A stretch of 64,000 nt of DNA from assembly GCA_051000345.1 (NCBI GenBank), contig JBPCOJ010000046.1:16780-80779 (forward strand). Direction: 5' to 3'. The position numbers were made by a program, and so were the translations under genes. The notes beneath the pieces were generated by a model. It had not been told where the DNA came from and did not search any database. It saw nothing but the letters and a program-made list of their open reading frames with translations. Within the stretch, counting starts at the first letter, position 1. Each line of letters starts with the position of its first letter. The stretch comes from JBHENC01 sp051000345 (GTDB lineage: Bacteria > Acidobacteriota > Blastocatellia > Pyrinomonadales > Pyrinomonadaceae). This document shows, in pieces, positions 36,701 through 45,701 of the stretch.

Positions 36701-37540
36701 CACTTGTCGCGCAACATCTTCAGGCCACAACTCTGTATCGGTCTTACCGATGACTTGCTGTGCGCTTGTGTTGAAGAGACGCGCGAACGATTGATTGATG
36801 TAAACGAAGCGTCCGTTCTCGTCCTTCATAAACGCCACTGCCGGATTGTTGTCCATAAACGCCGTGAAGCGTGCCTGCGATTCGCGTAAGGCGTCTTCTG
36901 CCAGCTTCAGCTTTCTAAAGTCGTTTTTGATAATGTAGAAGCCGACGGGCAAGAGCGCGAGAACGGTCAGCGCAAGCATGGAGAGCGTCACGATTGTGTT
37001 GCGTGCGCTGGCTTCCGATTCCGCTTCCCGGAGTTTCAATAAACGGCGTTCTTCCGTCTCCATCTCGGCGGTAAGCTTGCGAATATCATCCATCACGCGC
37101 TTTCCGTATCCGGTCAGGACGATTTCCTGCGCGGCTTCAAAGCCGCTCTCCCGCCGCGCTGTGATGGCCTTATCGATGTGTTTGAGCTTGTCGGAAACGA
37201 GCGGTTTGAGCAACGCGAGACGGCGCTGCTGGTTTGGATTGTCAATCGTCAGCCGCTGCAATCTTTCGAGGTCAGCGTCGATCTCGGAGATGGCTGCGGT
37301 ATACGGCTCCAGGAAAATCTCCTTGCCGGTTAAGATGTACCCGCGCTGTCCCGTCTCGGCGTCCACCATCGCGGACTGCGTGTCGGTAAGCGCCACCAAA
37401 ACATCCTGTGTGTGAGTTACAAGGCGATAGTTCGCAATCATTCTCACCGTGTTGTGATAAGAGACCGCGCTAATCAATACAAGCACCGCGAGAACCAGCG
37501 CAAAGGTAATGACGATCTTCTTCTCTATATTCATTTTCAT
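33740..37540 (-). CDS. CHASE3-PAS hybrid histidine kinase with two receivers and HPt
   Basis: A 1266-residue membrane kinase: helix 1 (about 8-30), extracellular CHASE3 (about 40-175, QRGYILTGKEIFLEPY), helix 2 (about 183-203), three PAS domains (about 215-590), HisKA with H622 in NMSHEIRTPMNG, HATPase (DTGIGISKQAQ, GTGLGLAISK), two receivers (LAILDLMMPGMDG, VLMDCQMPEMDG) and an HPt domain with H1206 in AAHSLKGSSG. This is a full phosphorelay in one chain, ending in an HPt that can pass phosphate to a separate receiver. The coupled REC-PAS-GGDEF is the obvious recipient. Confidence 0.94.
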   Translation of the reverse strand: MKMNIEKKIVITFALVLAVLVLISAVSYHNTVRMIANYRLVTHTQDVLVALTDTQSAMVDAETGQRGYILTGKEIFLEPYTAAISEIDADLERLQRLTIDNPNQQRRLALLKPLVSDKLKHIDKAITARRESGFEAAQEIVLTGYGKRVMDDIRKLTAEMETEERRLLKLREAESEASARNTIVTLSMLALTVLALLPVGFYIIKNDFRKLKLAEDALRESQARFTAFMDNNPAVAFMKDENGRFVYINQSFARLFNTSAQQVIGKTDTELWPEDVARQVMENDRLVLTTNRPSELMERVPTPDGSAQYWLSCKFPVREASGRTFLGGVAIDITERKQAEEALRQADQRYQRIFESAVTGIYQTTIEGQYITANPMLARTLGFESLEEMMRDVDDLGHQFYVDASRRDEFSRLIRQHGVVTGFESEVYRRDGSVIRVSEHAVAIRDTEGAIVAYQGTMIDITERKQAEAALQQSEERFRSVAQSANDAIIAADSKGNILSWNNGARKIFGYTEEEALAQPLTILMPEKYRGMHTAGIARHVATGEAHVIGNTVELTGLRRDGSEFPIELSLSAWKIGQENFYSSIVRDITERKRIEEELERTRDAALESARLKSEFLANMSHEIRTPMNGVIGMTGLLLDTELNDEQQDYAETIRSSADSLLTVINDILDFSKIEAGKLQFETIDFDLHNAVEGSMELLAERAHAKKIELASLVEDDVPEGLRGDPGRLRQVLTNLLGNAVKFTEHGEVVLRVTKEQESDSHVTARFSISDTGIGISKQAQRSLFQAFVQADGSTTRKYGGTGLGLAISKQLVEMMNGEIGVESEEGRGSTFWFTARFEKHPAGVVHPPVKVRLENMRVLIVDDNATNRRILMHQVSSWGMIGDEVESGAAALESLRSAAREGAPYNLAILDLMMPGMDGFELARHIKQDAEIASARLVLLTSFGQRGHGATAREAGIAAYLTKPVRQSQLFDCLATVTGEAVAMVEETTQPAKMVTRHTIKEAGDHVHKRILVAEDNPVNQKVALRQLEKLGYSADVVANGREAIDALDAIPYHIVLMDCQMPEMDGYEATAAIRRREGSARHTIIIAMTANARQGDREKCLAAGMDDYVGKPVKPDELQQALQRWIRMETPPSKNVSSRHVKAATEDSVDLSVLDGFKELQAEGAPDLIAELIGLYITDTESRLAEMHAALNEHDTRKLRRAAHSLKGSSGNLGIRRMASLCSGLEQKLDSDAFEEVALILIQLEAEFELVRQALENARQTVSL

Positions 37541-37628
37541 GGATGAATGATTTGCGTGTATCCCGAAGCGAACGATTCAGGAAACGAGGCCGACGTGAAG
37601 GCCGATGTATAAGCCGCTGCGCTTTGCT

Positions 37629-38084
37629 TCAATCGAGCAGGGTCAGTTCTCTTATATCTTCGAGCCGCGCAAGCAGACGGCGGTTACTCATCTCGAGTTC
37701 GTGATGCGCTTTGTTCGTTTCAAAGTGTTCGAGAGCGCGGCTGACGGTCAGACGTAACTCATCATTGCTCCACGGCTTCGTGACATACTTGTAAACCACA
37801 TTGCTATTGATCGCTTCCACCAGCGCTTCCATATCCGTATAGCCGGTGAGAATCATGCGCACCATGTGCGGCCTGACGGTTGCAGTGCGCTTTAACAGGT
37901 CGATGCCGGACATCTCCGGCATACGCTGATCCGTCATGATGAGCGCGACATCGTGTTGTTCGAGCAAGGTCAAGGCGTCCGCTCCCGACTCAGCCGTGAG
38001 CACCTGATAGTCGTGGCGGAAAAGTCTTTCGAGCACGTGCAAATTGGCGGGTTCGTCATCGACGATCATGATTTTATAAGGCAT
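37629..38084 (-). CDS. Stand-alone response regulator with coiled-coil tail
   Basis: A 151-residue protein: receiver (1-120; acceptor in LIMTDQRMPEMSG, KYVTKPWSNDEL) and a short helical tail (HELEMSNRRLLARLEDIREL). The tail is too short for an output domain. The receiver type is the one usually fused to HD-GYP or GGDEF modules, so it may act by docking to a partner. It lies 37 bases downstream of a receiver-kinase gene and 88 bases upstream of the large hybrid kinase. Confidence 0.88.
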   Translation of the reverse strand: MPYKIMIVDDEPANLHVLERLFRHDYQVLTAESGADALTLLEQHDVALIMTDQRMPEMSGIDLLKRTATVRPHMVRMILTGYTDMEALVEAINSNVVYKYVTKPWSNDELRLTVSRALEHFETNKAHHELEMSNRRLLARLEDIRELTLLD

Positions 38085-38121
38085 CGAATTAGCTCCATTT
38101 CTCTTTGTGGTAAAAGTGCGA

Positions 38122-39456
38122 TCAGGTATTTTCGGCGCGATGCTTGGCGTTAATCGGGATGGTCACGGTAAACGTCGTGCCAAAATCCCGGCGGCTATCA
38201 ACCGTGATGAAGCCGCCGTGACGCTCGATAATGCCATAGGTAATGGACAGGCCAAGCCCCGTGCCGACGCCGATAGGCTTGGTGGTAAAGAACGGATCGA
38301 AGATTTTCTTCAAATGTTCGGGCGCGATGCCGCTTCCCGTGTCGCTGATGGATACGACGGCTGTCTCATTTTCCAGCCGTGTCTTAATACATACTTTACC
38401 ATTGCTCGGCGTCGCCTGCGCTGCGTTGACAAGCAGATTCATCCATACTTGATTGAGCTGTCCGGCGTAGCAATCCACCGGCGGCAAGTCGGCGTAGTCG
38501 CGCTCCAGCGTGAGACGGTCGGAGCCGTAATACTGCGACAGCAAGCGAATGGTCGACTCGATGCCTTCATGTAAATCGACTTTTTTGAATTCGGCTTCGT
38601 CCAGATGCGAGAAGAGGCGCAGATTCTGCACAATATCGCGTATGCGCACGGCTCCATCGTGGCAATCGGCGATGATGGAGCGAACATCCTCAAGCGTGTG
38701 TTGATAGTCGATCTCCTTCTTGACGGCATCTATCCGGGCGGCGAGGGCGGGCGGCAATTCCGCATCGTCGTAAGCCTTAAGAAGGCGCTCGATTCCGGCA
38801 GTGCATTCCTTCAGAATTTCCATGTTGCTGTAAATGAATCCGGCAGGGTTATTGAGTTCGTGCGCGACGCCTGCGGCGAGTTGTCCGAGCGATGCCATTT
38901 TCTCGCCGTGAACCATCTGCGCCTGCAAGCGTTCGAGTTCGGCTTTGCGGCGCGCGAGTTCGGCGTTGTGTGCTTCTAGTTCCTGTTTGTAGCGCCGCGC
39001 ATCGCGCAAGAGCGCGCGTTTCTCCAGAGCGCGTTCGACGCTTAGTTCGAGCACGTCCAGATCGCAGGGTTTGATTAGATAATCGAAGGCTCCGAGACGC
39101 ACGGCGTCCAGCACGCGCTGTGTGCGGTCAACGCCCGAAGCCATGATGACTGCGGTATCCGGGAACTGCTCTGTGATGCGCCGCAAAAGTTCGACGCCGC
39201 TCAGTCCGGGCATTTGCACATCCGAGATAACGAGCGCAAAGGTTTCGCCCGCGAGCAGCGCCAGAGCTTCCTGCGCGCCCGCCGCCGTCGCGCACGAATA
39301 GCGTTCCCCCAAACAACTGGCGAACAGATTGCGTATCGGCTCTTCATCATCGACGATGAGAATGCGCCTGTCGCTTTCATCTATGGACGTGGGTTCGATG
39401 AAGAACACATCGGCGAATGCTTTATCTTGGATGGTGTCGGTCATAACGGGTTTCAT
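38122..39456 (-). CDS. Receiver-histidine kinase
   Basis: A 444-residue cytoplasmic kinase: N-terminal receiver (about 25-145; acceptor in LVISDVQMPGLSG), a coiled coil (about 155-185, LEAHNAELARRKAELERLQ), HisKA with H199 in VAHELNNPAGFI, and HATPase (DTGSGIAPEHL, GVGTGLGLSI). The order receiver-then-kinase means the kinase is itself likely switched by another kinase. Start: the ATG at 39456; a TTG 6 bases upstream and an ATG 12 bases downstream are alternatives. Confidence 0.9.
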   Translation of the reverse strand: MKPVMTDTIQDKAFADVFFIEPTSIDESDRRILIVDDEEPIRNLFASCLGERYSCATAAGAQEALALLAGETFALVISDVQMPGLSGVELLRRITEQFPDTAVIMASGVDRTQRVLDAVRLGAFDYLIKPCDLDVLELSVERALEKRALLRDARRYKQELEAHNAELARRKAELERLQAQMVHGEKMASLGQLAAGVAHELNNPAGFIYSNMEILKECTAGIERLLKAYDDAELPPALAARIDAVKKEIDYQHTLEDVRSIIADCHDGAVRIRDIVQNLRLFSHLDEAEFKKVDLHEGIESTIRLLSQYYGSDRLTLERDYADLPPVDCYAGQLNQVWMNLLVNAAQATPSNGKVCIKTRLENETAVVSISDTGSGIAPEHLKKIFDPFFTTKPIGVGTGLGLSITYGIIERHGGFITVDSRRDFGTTFTVTIPINAKHRAENT

Positions 39457-39535
39457 TGACAAAAATTTGCGAACAGGAAATCAGTTGAATTCAAAGCGAT
39501 ATGCAAGGCAGTTCGCGCACTCGAAGGCCGCGCCG

Positions 39536-41395
39536 TCAGGCGTATTCTAAAGCAGATGTCCCGCGCGCAGAAGATTGGCTTTCCCGTAAAAGAGTTTCAA
39601 AGACTTCGGCTGTCACCGGCTTGCTGAACAAATAGCCCTGCACCTCGTCGCACCTGAGCAAGCGAAGCAAATTGAACTGCTCTTCGGTTTCGACGCCTTC
39701 GGCAATGGCTTGCAAATTCAAGCTGTGCGCGAGCGTGATAATCGCCATCACAATCGCCGCGTCGTTCGGGTCTGTGTTCATGTCGCGCACAAATGTTTGA
39801 TCTATTTTCAAGACGTCAATCGGCAAATGTTTGAGATACGAAAGCGACGAATAGCCGGAGCCGAAGTCGTCAATCGAGATTCTGATGCCGAGTGCGCGCA
39901 AGCGATTGAGCGTTTCGACGGCGTGCGCGGCGTCCTTCATCATAGAGCTTTCGGTCAATTCGAGTTCGAGGCATTCGGGCGCGAGTCCTGTTTCCGAAAG
40001 CGTGCGTTCGATCATCTCCACCAAATCAACTTGCCGGAACTGGCGCAGCGAAAGATTGACGGACACGCGCAAGCGTTCAAGCCCCGCGTCCTGCCATGCT
40101 TTGTTTTGCGCGCAGGCCGTGTACAAGACCCATTCGCCGAGCGGCGCAATGAGTCCCGTTTCTTCGGCGAGCGGAATAAACTCTGCGGGCGATACCAAAC
40201 CCAATTCAGGGTGTTGCCAGCGCACGAGCGCCTCCATGCCGACGATTCGCTTGCCGAGCGTTTCGATTTTCGGCTGGTAGTGAACGATGAATTCCTTTTG
40301 CTCCAGCGCCCGCCGCAAATCATTTTCCAGCCGGAGACGCTTGAGCGCGCGCTCGTTCATGTCCGCCGTGTAGAATTGATAATCGTCGCCGCCGCCCTGC
40401 CGCGTGCGAAACAGCGCGGCGCTCGAATTCTTCAACATAGTTTGCCCGTCCTCGCCGTCCTCTGGATAAATACTGATTCCGATGCTCGTCGTCACGAATA
40501 GTTCATGCCCGTCGATATTGAACGCGGGCTTGAGCGTTTGCCGGATTCTTCCGGCAATTTTCGCCGCGTCTTCCGCGCCTGTGACTTGCTTTAGCAGCAG
40601 GGCAAATTCTTCGCCGCCGAAATACGCGACCGTATCGTGCTTGGAAACGCAGCCGGTCAAACGCCCCGCGACGGCTTGCAGCAATTGGTCGCCGAGCGCA
40701 TAACCGAGCGTCTCTGTAATCTTCTGAAAGCGGTCAAGCGACAATAGCAGCGTCGAGACTTGCCAACGGCTGCTGCGCGCGCCGGACAATTCGTGAGCAA
40801 GGCGATCCTTGAAGAGAGTCTGATTCGGCAAGCCGGTCAGAGCATCGTAGAATTCCATGTGAATCGCTTTTTCCTCGGCGCGCTGTCTCTCTGAAATTTG
40901 CCTTTGCAGTTCGATATTCGCGCGCCGGAGTTCCACCGTTCGCGCGTCAACTAATGCCTCCAGATGATTTTCGTAAAGGCGTTTCGCCACGCGCAGCGCA
41001 TGGTGTTCGAGCGCACGCCGCACAACCACTTCGACATGTGGAAAAGTGAATGGCTTGGTGATGTAGTCGAATGCCCCGGCGCGCATCGCCGTAATCGCGC
41101 TCTCAATCGTTCCTTCGCCGCTAATCATTATCACGACTGTATCGGGCGCGCGTTCGAGCGCCTGTGGCAACATCTCCAAGCCGCTGATGCCGCCCATCAG
41201 AATGTCTGTCAAGACAAGATCGAACTGTTCTGCGCCGAGCCGCGCCAACGCTTCTTCGGCAGAGCCGACTTCCACGCAATCGTAATGATCGCTCAATAAT
41301 GCGGCTAATAACTCTCTGATCGGTGGCTCGTCGTCGGCAATAAGAATGCGCGCTTTTTTGTTGTTGTTCTCAAACATACTTCGTGCTTCCTCCAT
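39536..41395 (-). CDS. Receiver-GGDEF-EAL cyclic-di-GMP response regulator
   Basis: A 619-residue response regulator: receiver (about 12-135; acceptor in LVLTDILMGGISG), coiled linker, GGDEF domain (about 185-350) with GGEEF in AYFGGEEFALLL, and EAL domain (about 360-605) with GMEALVRWQ, DDFGSGYSSL and the late QGYLFSKPV. The EAL metal and catalytic motifs look complete, so it is probably a phosphodiesterase; the cyclase half also keeps its signature. A GGAG lies 5 bases before the ATG at 41395; the ATG at 41377, behind a GGAGG, is an alternative. Confidence 0.92.
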   Translation of the reverse strand: MEEARSMFENNNKKARILIADDEPPIRELLAALLSDHYDCVEVGSAEEALARLGAEQFDLVLTDILMGGISGLEMLPQALERAPDTVVIMISGEGTIESAITAMRAGAFDYITKPFTFPHVEVVVRRALEHHALRVAKRLYENHLEALVDARTVELRRANIELQRQISERQRAEEKAIHMEFYDALTGLPNQTLFKDRLAHELSGARSSRWQVSTLLLSLDRFQKITETLGYALGDQLLQAVAGRLTGCVSKHDTVAYFGGEEFALLLKQVTGAEDAAKIAGRIRQTLKPAFNIDGHELFVTTSIGISIYPEDGEDGQTMLKNSSAALFRTRQGGGDDYQFYTADMNERALKRLRLENDLRRALEQKEFIVHYQPKIETLGKRIVGMEALVRWQHPELGLVSPAEFIPLAEETGLIAPLGEWVLYTACAQNKAWQDAGLERLRVSVNLSLRQFRQVDLVEMIERTLSETGLAPECLELELTESSMMKDAAHAVETLNRLRALGIRISIDDFGSGYSSLSYLKHLPIDVLKIDQTFVRDMNTDPNDAAIVMAIITLAHSLNLQAIAEGVETEEQFNLLRLLRCDEVQGYLFSKPVTAEVFETLLRESQSSARGTSALEYA

Positions 41396-41459
41396 AGTTA
41401 CTCCAGCGTTCGGTTCAGCCACTGAATATCGTGTGTCGCCGGGTGTCGCAGGCAAGCGA

Positions 41460-44400
41460 TTACGGATTAATTGATCGTCGTTTCTCATCCAGAGCATCCG
41501 CTTGCTCGATTATTTTTTCGTGTATCTTTCGCGGCGCGTCGAGCACCTCGCGCACTTTGCGCGCAACCGAATCAGGCGTAAACGGCTTTTCGAGAAATGC
41601 GACGCCCGCATCCAGCACGCCATGATGAATAATCGCTTCATCCGTGTAGCCGGACATATAAAGCACTTTCATTTCCGGCAGTAACCCGGCAACGCGCTCG
41701 ACTACCTCGCGCCCGTTCATTCCCGGCATTACTACGTCCGTCAGTATCAGATGAATCTCTTTCTTGTAATTACGGCAAAGTTGCAGCGCTTCTTCGCCGC
41801 CGCTTGCCAGCAGCACGTTGTACCCGTCAACCTCCAGCACTTCACGCAAAAGTTCGCGCACGGCTGCTTCATCTTCGACGAGTAGAATCGTCTCCGTGCC
41901 TCGCGGAAGGGCGGCGCGCGGCTCGACTTTTTCGATCACCTCCGCCGCCTTGTGTATACATGGGAGATAAATCTTGAAGGTCGTGCCGCGCCCGATTTCC
42001 GAGTAGACCCAGATATTACCGCCAGACTGTTTGACGATGCCGTATACGGTTGCCAGCCCTAATCCAGTGCCTTTGCCCGCCTCTTTGGTCGTGAAAAACG
42101 GCTCGAAGATTTGCGCTTGCGTGGCGGCGTCCATGCCGCATCCCGTATCGCTGACGGCGAGCATGACATATGATCCGGATGGAACGTCCGGGTGCTGCCG
42201 CGCGTAGTCTTCGGATAGCTCGACGTTGGTTGTCTTGATCGTCAACTTGCCGCCGTCGGGCATCGCATCGCGGGCATTGACCGCCAGATTCATCAAGACC
42301 TGCTCGAGTTGCCCTGCGTCCGCTTCGATGTGCTTCAAATCGGGATCGAGCACGGTCAGGATATTGACGTCCTCGCCGATCACGCGCTGAAGTATCTTGC
42401 TTATGTCCGTGACGACGTTGTTTAAGTCGAGCACCTTCGGTTGCAGGATTTGCTTGCGGCTGAAGGCGAGAAGCTGGCGCGTCAAGGCGGCGGCGCGCTC
42501 TCCTGCCTTTTTGATTTCCGTGACATTGCGATGCAGGGAATTGTCCGGCGCGAGGCAGCGCAGCGTCAGTTCGCTGTAGCCGTTAATCGCCGTCAGCAGA
42601 TTATTGAAATCGTGGGCGATGCCGCCCGCCAGACGCCCGACTGCTTCGAGCTTTTGCGACTGGCGAAGCTGCTCCTCGCTGCGACGCAAAGCTTCTTCCG
42701 CGAGCTTTTGAGTGTTTATGTCCGTGCTCGTTCCAAACCACTTGATGATCTTGCCCTCTGCGTCGCGTCCGGCTGTTGCGCGCCCCAAATGCCAACGGTA
42801 TTCGCCGTCCGCCCTTCTCAATCGAAATTCCACTTCATAGCATTCGCCCGTTTGAAGCGACCTCGTCCAACGCTCGACACACATCGGCAGATCGTCGGGA
42901 TGAATTACATTTTGCCATCCCTCACCTAATATTTGCTCCGTCATCGCCCCGAAGTATTCGAGTGTTCGTCCGTTTACGTAATCGAGATTGCCGTCCGGCT
43001 GCGCCGTCCAGACTTGATGCAAAATACCATCGCTGAGGAAGCGATAACGCTGCTCGCTCTCCCGCAATGCTTTTTCCGCGCGCTTGCGTTCCGTGATGTC
43101 GCGTATGGCAGTCGTGATGTAAGTTTTGCCCGCCACAACAGAGGTCGAAACTGCGCCTTCGACGCGGAGCAGCGAGCCGTCCTTACGCTTCGCGGTAAAT
43201 TCATAAACGCTCGGCGGAGTCTCTCCGCGCAGGCGTGCCTCGCCGTACTTATTCATGCGCGCGGCATCAGCAGGCACTACTAGCGCAGAAATGCAAGTGC
43301 CGACTAATTCTTCCGGCGCAGCGTATCCGAGCATCTGCGTGTAGGCTTTATTGACATAGACAACACACCCATTGTCCTCGACGAGGATGCCGTCGCGCGA
43401 TGCGTCAAAGATTGTGCGCAGCCGCTCTTCACTTTGCTTGAGCTTCTGCTCTACCTGTTTGCGCTCTGTGTTGTCTTGAATTTGAGAAACGAGATAGAGC
43501 GGCTGATCTTGCTCATCCCGTACCAGCGAAGCGCTCGTCAGCGCCCAAATAACGTCGCCGTTTTTGCGAATATAACGCTTCTCGATTTGAGCGGTTTTCA
43601 ACTCGCCCGCCAGCATCCGGCTCTTTAGCTCCAGACTGGCATCTAGATCGTCCGGGTGCGTCGTCGCCCGAAAGTCCATTCCCAGCAGTTCTTCCTCCGT
43701 GTAGCCGAGAAGTTCGCAGAGCGAAGGATTGACTTGCCTCCAGCGTCCATCGGGCGAGAGCAGCGCGATGCCGATGGGAGTCTGATCGAAGGCGCTGTGA
43801 AATCGCGCTTCGCTCTGCTGTAGGGCTTCCCGCGCGCGGCCTCGCTCAGTGGCTTCTTCTTTCAGCAAGGCATTCGCCAATCGCAGCGCAGCCGTTCGCT
43901 GTTCTATCTGCTGTTCCAATCCGGCATGCACAAGGCGCAAGTCTTCTTCCGCTTGTTTGCGCGCAGTGATGTCGCGCGTAAAGCATCTGGTGTGAACGAA
44001 CTCGCCGTCCTCACGGTAGACGTTCGAGTTGATGTGAACGTGCTTGATCGAACCGTCCTTGCAGCGCAGGCGCGCTTCGTAGTCGCGCAGTTCTTCGTTG
44101 GCGGTCAATCGTCCGAGGATGTCGTCAATCACTTCGCGGTCAGCATGGAATTCTGCAATGTGACGCCCGATGTATTCTTCCGGCGCGTACCCGAGCAATT
44201 CCAACTCCGTCTTGTTCGCCCATATAACGATGCCGTCCGCGCCGACCCAGTGAAGCCCGATGGTCGCATTGTCAACGAAGTCGGCAAGCTTGCGCTCGCG
44301 CTGACGCAAGCAGTCAATCGCGTTATCGCTCGTCCGGCGCGCCGCTCTCTTTTCGAGCGCGTTCGATACGGCGGCGGGCAGTCGCTCTAAATTCGTCTTC

Positions 44401-44717
44401 GGGATGTAGTCATACGCGCCTTCCTTCATACATTCGACGGCGATTTCATTCGTCCATGAGCCGGTGACGAAAATGAACGGCACGCTGAGATTGCGTTCCT
44501 TGAGCAGGCGCAGGGCATCGAGTCCGTTGAACTGCGGCAGCATGTAAGTCGATAGAATTATGTCGGGCGTAAAGTTTGCGACGGCTTCGAGGAACGCTTC
44601 TCTCGTTTCGACACGCTTGGACACGAAGCTGCCGCCTGCCGCGCGCAATTGCTTTTCTAACAACTGCACATCGGCCATGACATCTTCGAGGATGAGAATA
44701 TGAGGCTTATCGTTCAT
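41460..44717 (-). CDS. Hybrid histidine kinase with pseudo-receiver and four PAS domains
   Basis: A 1085-residue cytoplasmic kinase: N-terminal receiver-like domain (1-125), four PAS domains (about 150-690), HisKA (H702 in IAHDFNNLLTAI), HATPase (DTGCGMDAATQ, GKGTGLGLAT) and a C-terminal receiver (about 945-1065, acceptor in LILTDVVMPGMNG). In the first receiver the phospho-acceptor Asp is replaced: LSTYMLPQFNG puts T57 where Asp belongs, although the early acidic pair (LILEDV) is there. It should not be phosphorylated in the usual way. Start: ATG 44717 with AAGGA upstream; the frame is open further upstream but non-homologous. Confidence 0.92.
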   Translation of the reverse strand: MNDKPHILILEDVMADVQLLEKQLRAAGGSFVSKRVETREAFLEAVANFTPDIILSTYMLPQFNGLDALRLLKERNLSVPFIFVTGSWTNEIAVECMKEGAYDYIPKTNLERLPAAVSNALEKRAARRTSDNAIDCLRQRERKLADFVDNATIGLHWVGADGIVIWANKTELELLGYAPEEYIGRHIAEFHADREVIDDILGRLTANEELRDYEARLRCKDGSIKHVHINSNVYREDGEFVHTRCFTRDITARKQAEEDLRLVHAGLEQQIEQRTAALRLANALLKEEATERGRAREALQQSEARFHSAFDQTPIGIALLSPDGRWRQVNPSLCELLGYTEEELLGMDFRATTHPDDLDASLELKSRMLAGELKTAQIEKRYIRKNGDVIWALTSASLVRDEQDQPLYLVSQIQDNTERKQVEQKLKQSEERLRTIFDASRDGILVEDNGCVVYVNKAYTQMLGYAAPEELVGTCISALVVPADAARMNKYGEARLRGETPPSVYEFTAKRKDGSLLRVEGAVSTSVVAGKTYITTAIRDITERKRAEKALRESEQRYRFLSDGILHQVWTAQPDGNLDYVNGRTLEYFGAMTEQILGEGWQNVIHPDDLPMCVERWTRSLQTGECYEVEFRLRRADGEYRWHLGRATAGRDAEGKIIKWFGTSTDINTQKLAEEALRRSEEQLRQSQKLEAVGRLAGGIAHDFNNLLTAINGYSELTLRCLAPDNSLHRNVTEIKKAGERAAALTRQLLAFSRKQILQPKVLDLNNVVTDISKILQRVIGEDVNILTVLDPDLKHIEADAGQLEQVLMNLAVNARDAMPDGGKLTIKTTNVELSEDYARQHPDVPSGSYVMLAVSDTGCGMDAATQAQIFEPFFTTKEAGKGTGLGLATVYGIVKQSGGNIWVYSEIGRGTTFKIYLPCIHKAAEVIEKVEPRAALPRGTETILLVEDEAAVRELLREVLEVDGYNVLLASGGEEALQLCRNYKKEIHLILTDVVMPGMNGREVVERVAGLLPEMKVLYMSGYTDEAIIHHGVLDAGVAFLEKPFTPDSVARKVREVLDAPRKIHEKIIEQADALDEKRRSINP

Positions 44718-45044
44718 TACCTGTTCCTTAACTCGTATCACTGCGGCTCGCTGTTGCCGCGAAAGCCTTTGGCTGTTGAGGCACGCAACAAGGCATCGAG
44801 ACGTTGTGCGCTTGTATCTCCGCACATCCTATAGTTCGACGAAGCCTTTACCGCCGGATGCGGGAGCGCTCGGGTATTGCCGCGCAGAGCGGCTTACTCA
44901 ACATGTTATTTATCGCACGCTTGACGGGAAGGAATCTATCAGGAGAGATAATGACTATCAGGGAACTCCCTGATACGATTTACAGGAAGTCGGCGGCACG
45001 GGACTTGATTGATTTGTTAAGGAATATGAGGGAACTTGCTGTAG
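44718..45044. other. 327-base intergenic stretch between two signalling genes
   Basis: No convincing gene is present; the small open frames here have no recognisable content. It should carry the promoter of the leftward hybrid kinase gene. A 20-base near-perfect palindrome lies at 44956-44975 (listed separately). Nothing else was recognised. Confidence 0.6.
44956..44975. promoter_or_regulatory. 20-bp palindrome, candidate regulator-binding site
   Basis: TATCAGGGA and its exact inverted copy TCCCTGATA are separated by two bases. The tight, symmetrical, 20-bp shape fits a dimeric DNA-binding protein better than an RNA hairpin (a 2-base loop is too short). It lies 70 bases downstream of the NarL-type regulator gene and about 240 bases upstream of the hybrid kinase start. 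The neighbouring NarL-type regulator is the natural candidate, but that is context only. Confidence 0.4.
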
Positions 45045-45701
45045 CTAAGTGTCTTGCAGCCATCCTTGGCCCAAAGCGTAGCGGACGATCTCGGCGCGGC
45101 TGTGGAGACCGAGTTTTTCCATGAAATTAGTTTTATGCGATTCCACGGTTTTAACGCTGATGTCTAGACTCGCGGCGATTTCCTTGTTGATGTAGCCTTG
45201 CGCGACGAGACGCAGCACTTCTTCCTCGCGCCCTGTCAAGGCTCCGCTGCGCGCGCTCTGCTTCGTTGACTTTTGGCGAATATAATTGCTGACGACCTTA
45301 TCCGCCACCGCCGGATCGAGATACGCGCCGCCGCCGACGACCACGCGAATGGCCTTAATCAATTCTTCGGCGGCGGCGATTTTGAGCACATAGCCCGACG
45401 CGCCCGCCTGCAACATTTGACCGATGTAGCCTTTGTCTTCGTGCGCGGTAAGCGCCAGCACCTTCGTTTCAGGGCGATCCTTCTTGAGCCGCTCGGTTGC
45501 CTTCGCGCCGTTCAGCTTCGGCATCGAAACATCCATCAAAACGACGTCCGGCTGAAGCTCCTTCGCCTGCTGCCAAGCCATTTGGCCGTCGCCCGCTTCG
45601 CCGACGACTTCCATGTCGGCTTCGGCGTTAATCAATCCCTTCAATCCGTCGCGGATGATTTGATGATCGTCAACAATCAGGATGCGCAGCTTATCCGTCA
45701 C
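45045..45701 (-). CDS. NarL/FixJ-family response regulator
   Basis: A 218-residue transcription regulator: receiver (1-120; LIVDDHQIIRDGL, acceptor in VVLMDVSMPKLNG) and a LuxR-type helix-turn-helix (LTGREEEVLRLVAQGYINKE, then SVKTVESHKTNFMEKL). It shares a 4-base ATGA overlap with the upstream sensor kinase, which has a matching HisKA_3 core. The pair is a complete two-component system. Target genes unknown. Confidence 0.95.
   Translation of the reverse strand: MTDKLRILIVDDHQIIRDGLKGLINAEADMEVVGEAGDGQMAWQQAKELQPDVVLMDVSMPKLNGAKATERLKKDRPETKVLALTAHEDKGYIGQMLQAGASGYVLKIAAAEELIKAIRVVVGGGAYLDPAVADKVVSNYIRQKSTKQSARSGALTGREEEVLRLVAQGYINKEIAASLDISVKTVESHKTNFMEKLGLHSRAEIVRYALGQGWLQDT

Noticed and set aside
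44776..45124. Small plus-strand open frames between signalling genes
   Set aside because: They overlap the end of the NarL-type regulator gene, lack Shine-Dalgarno sequences and have no recognisable content.
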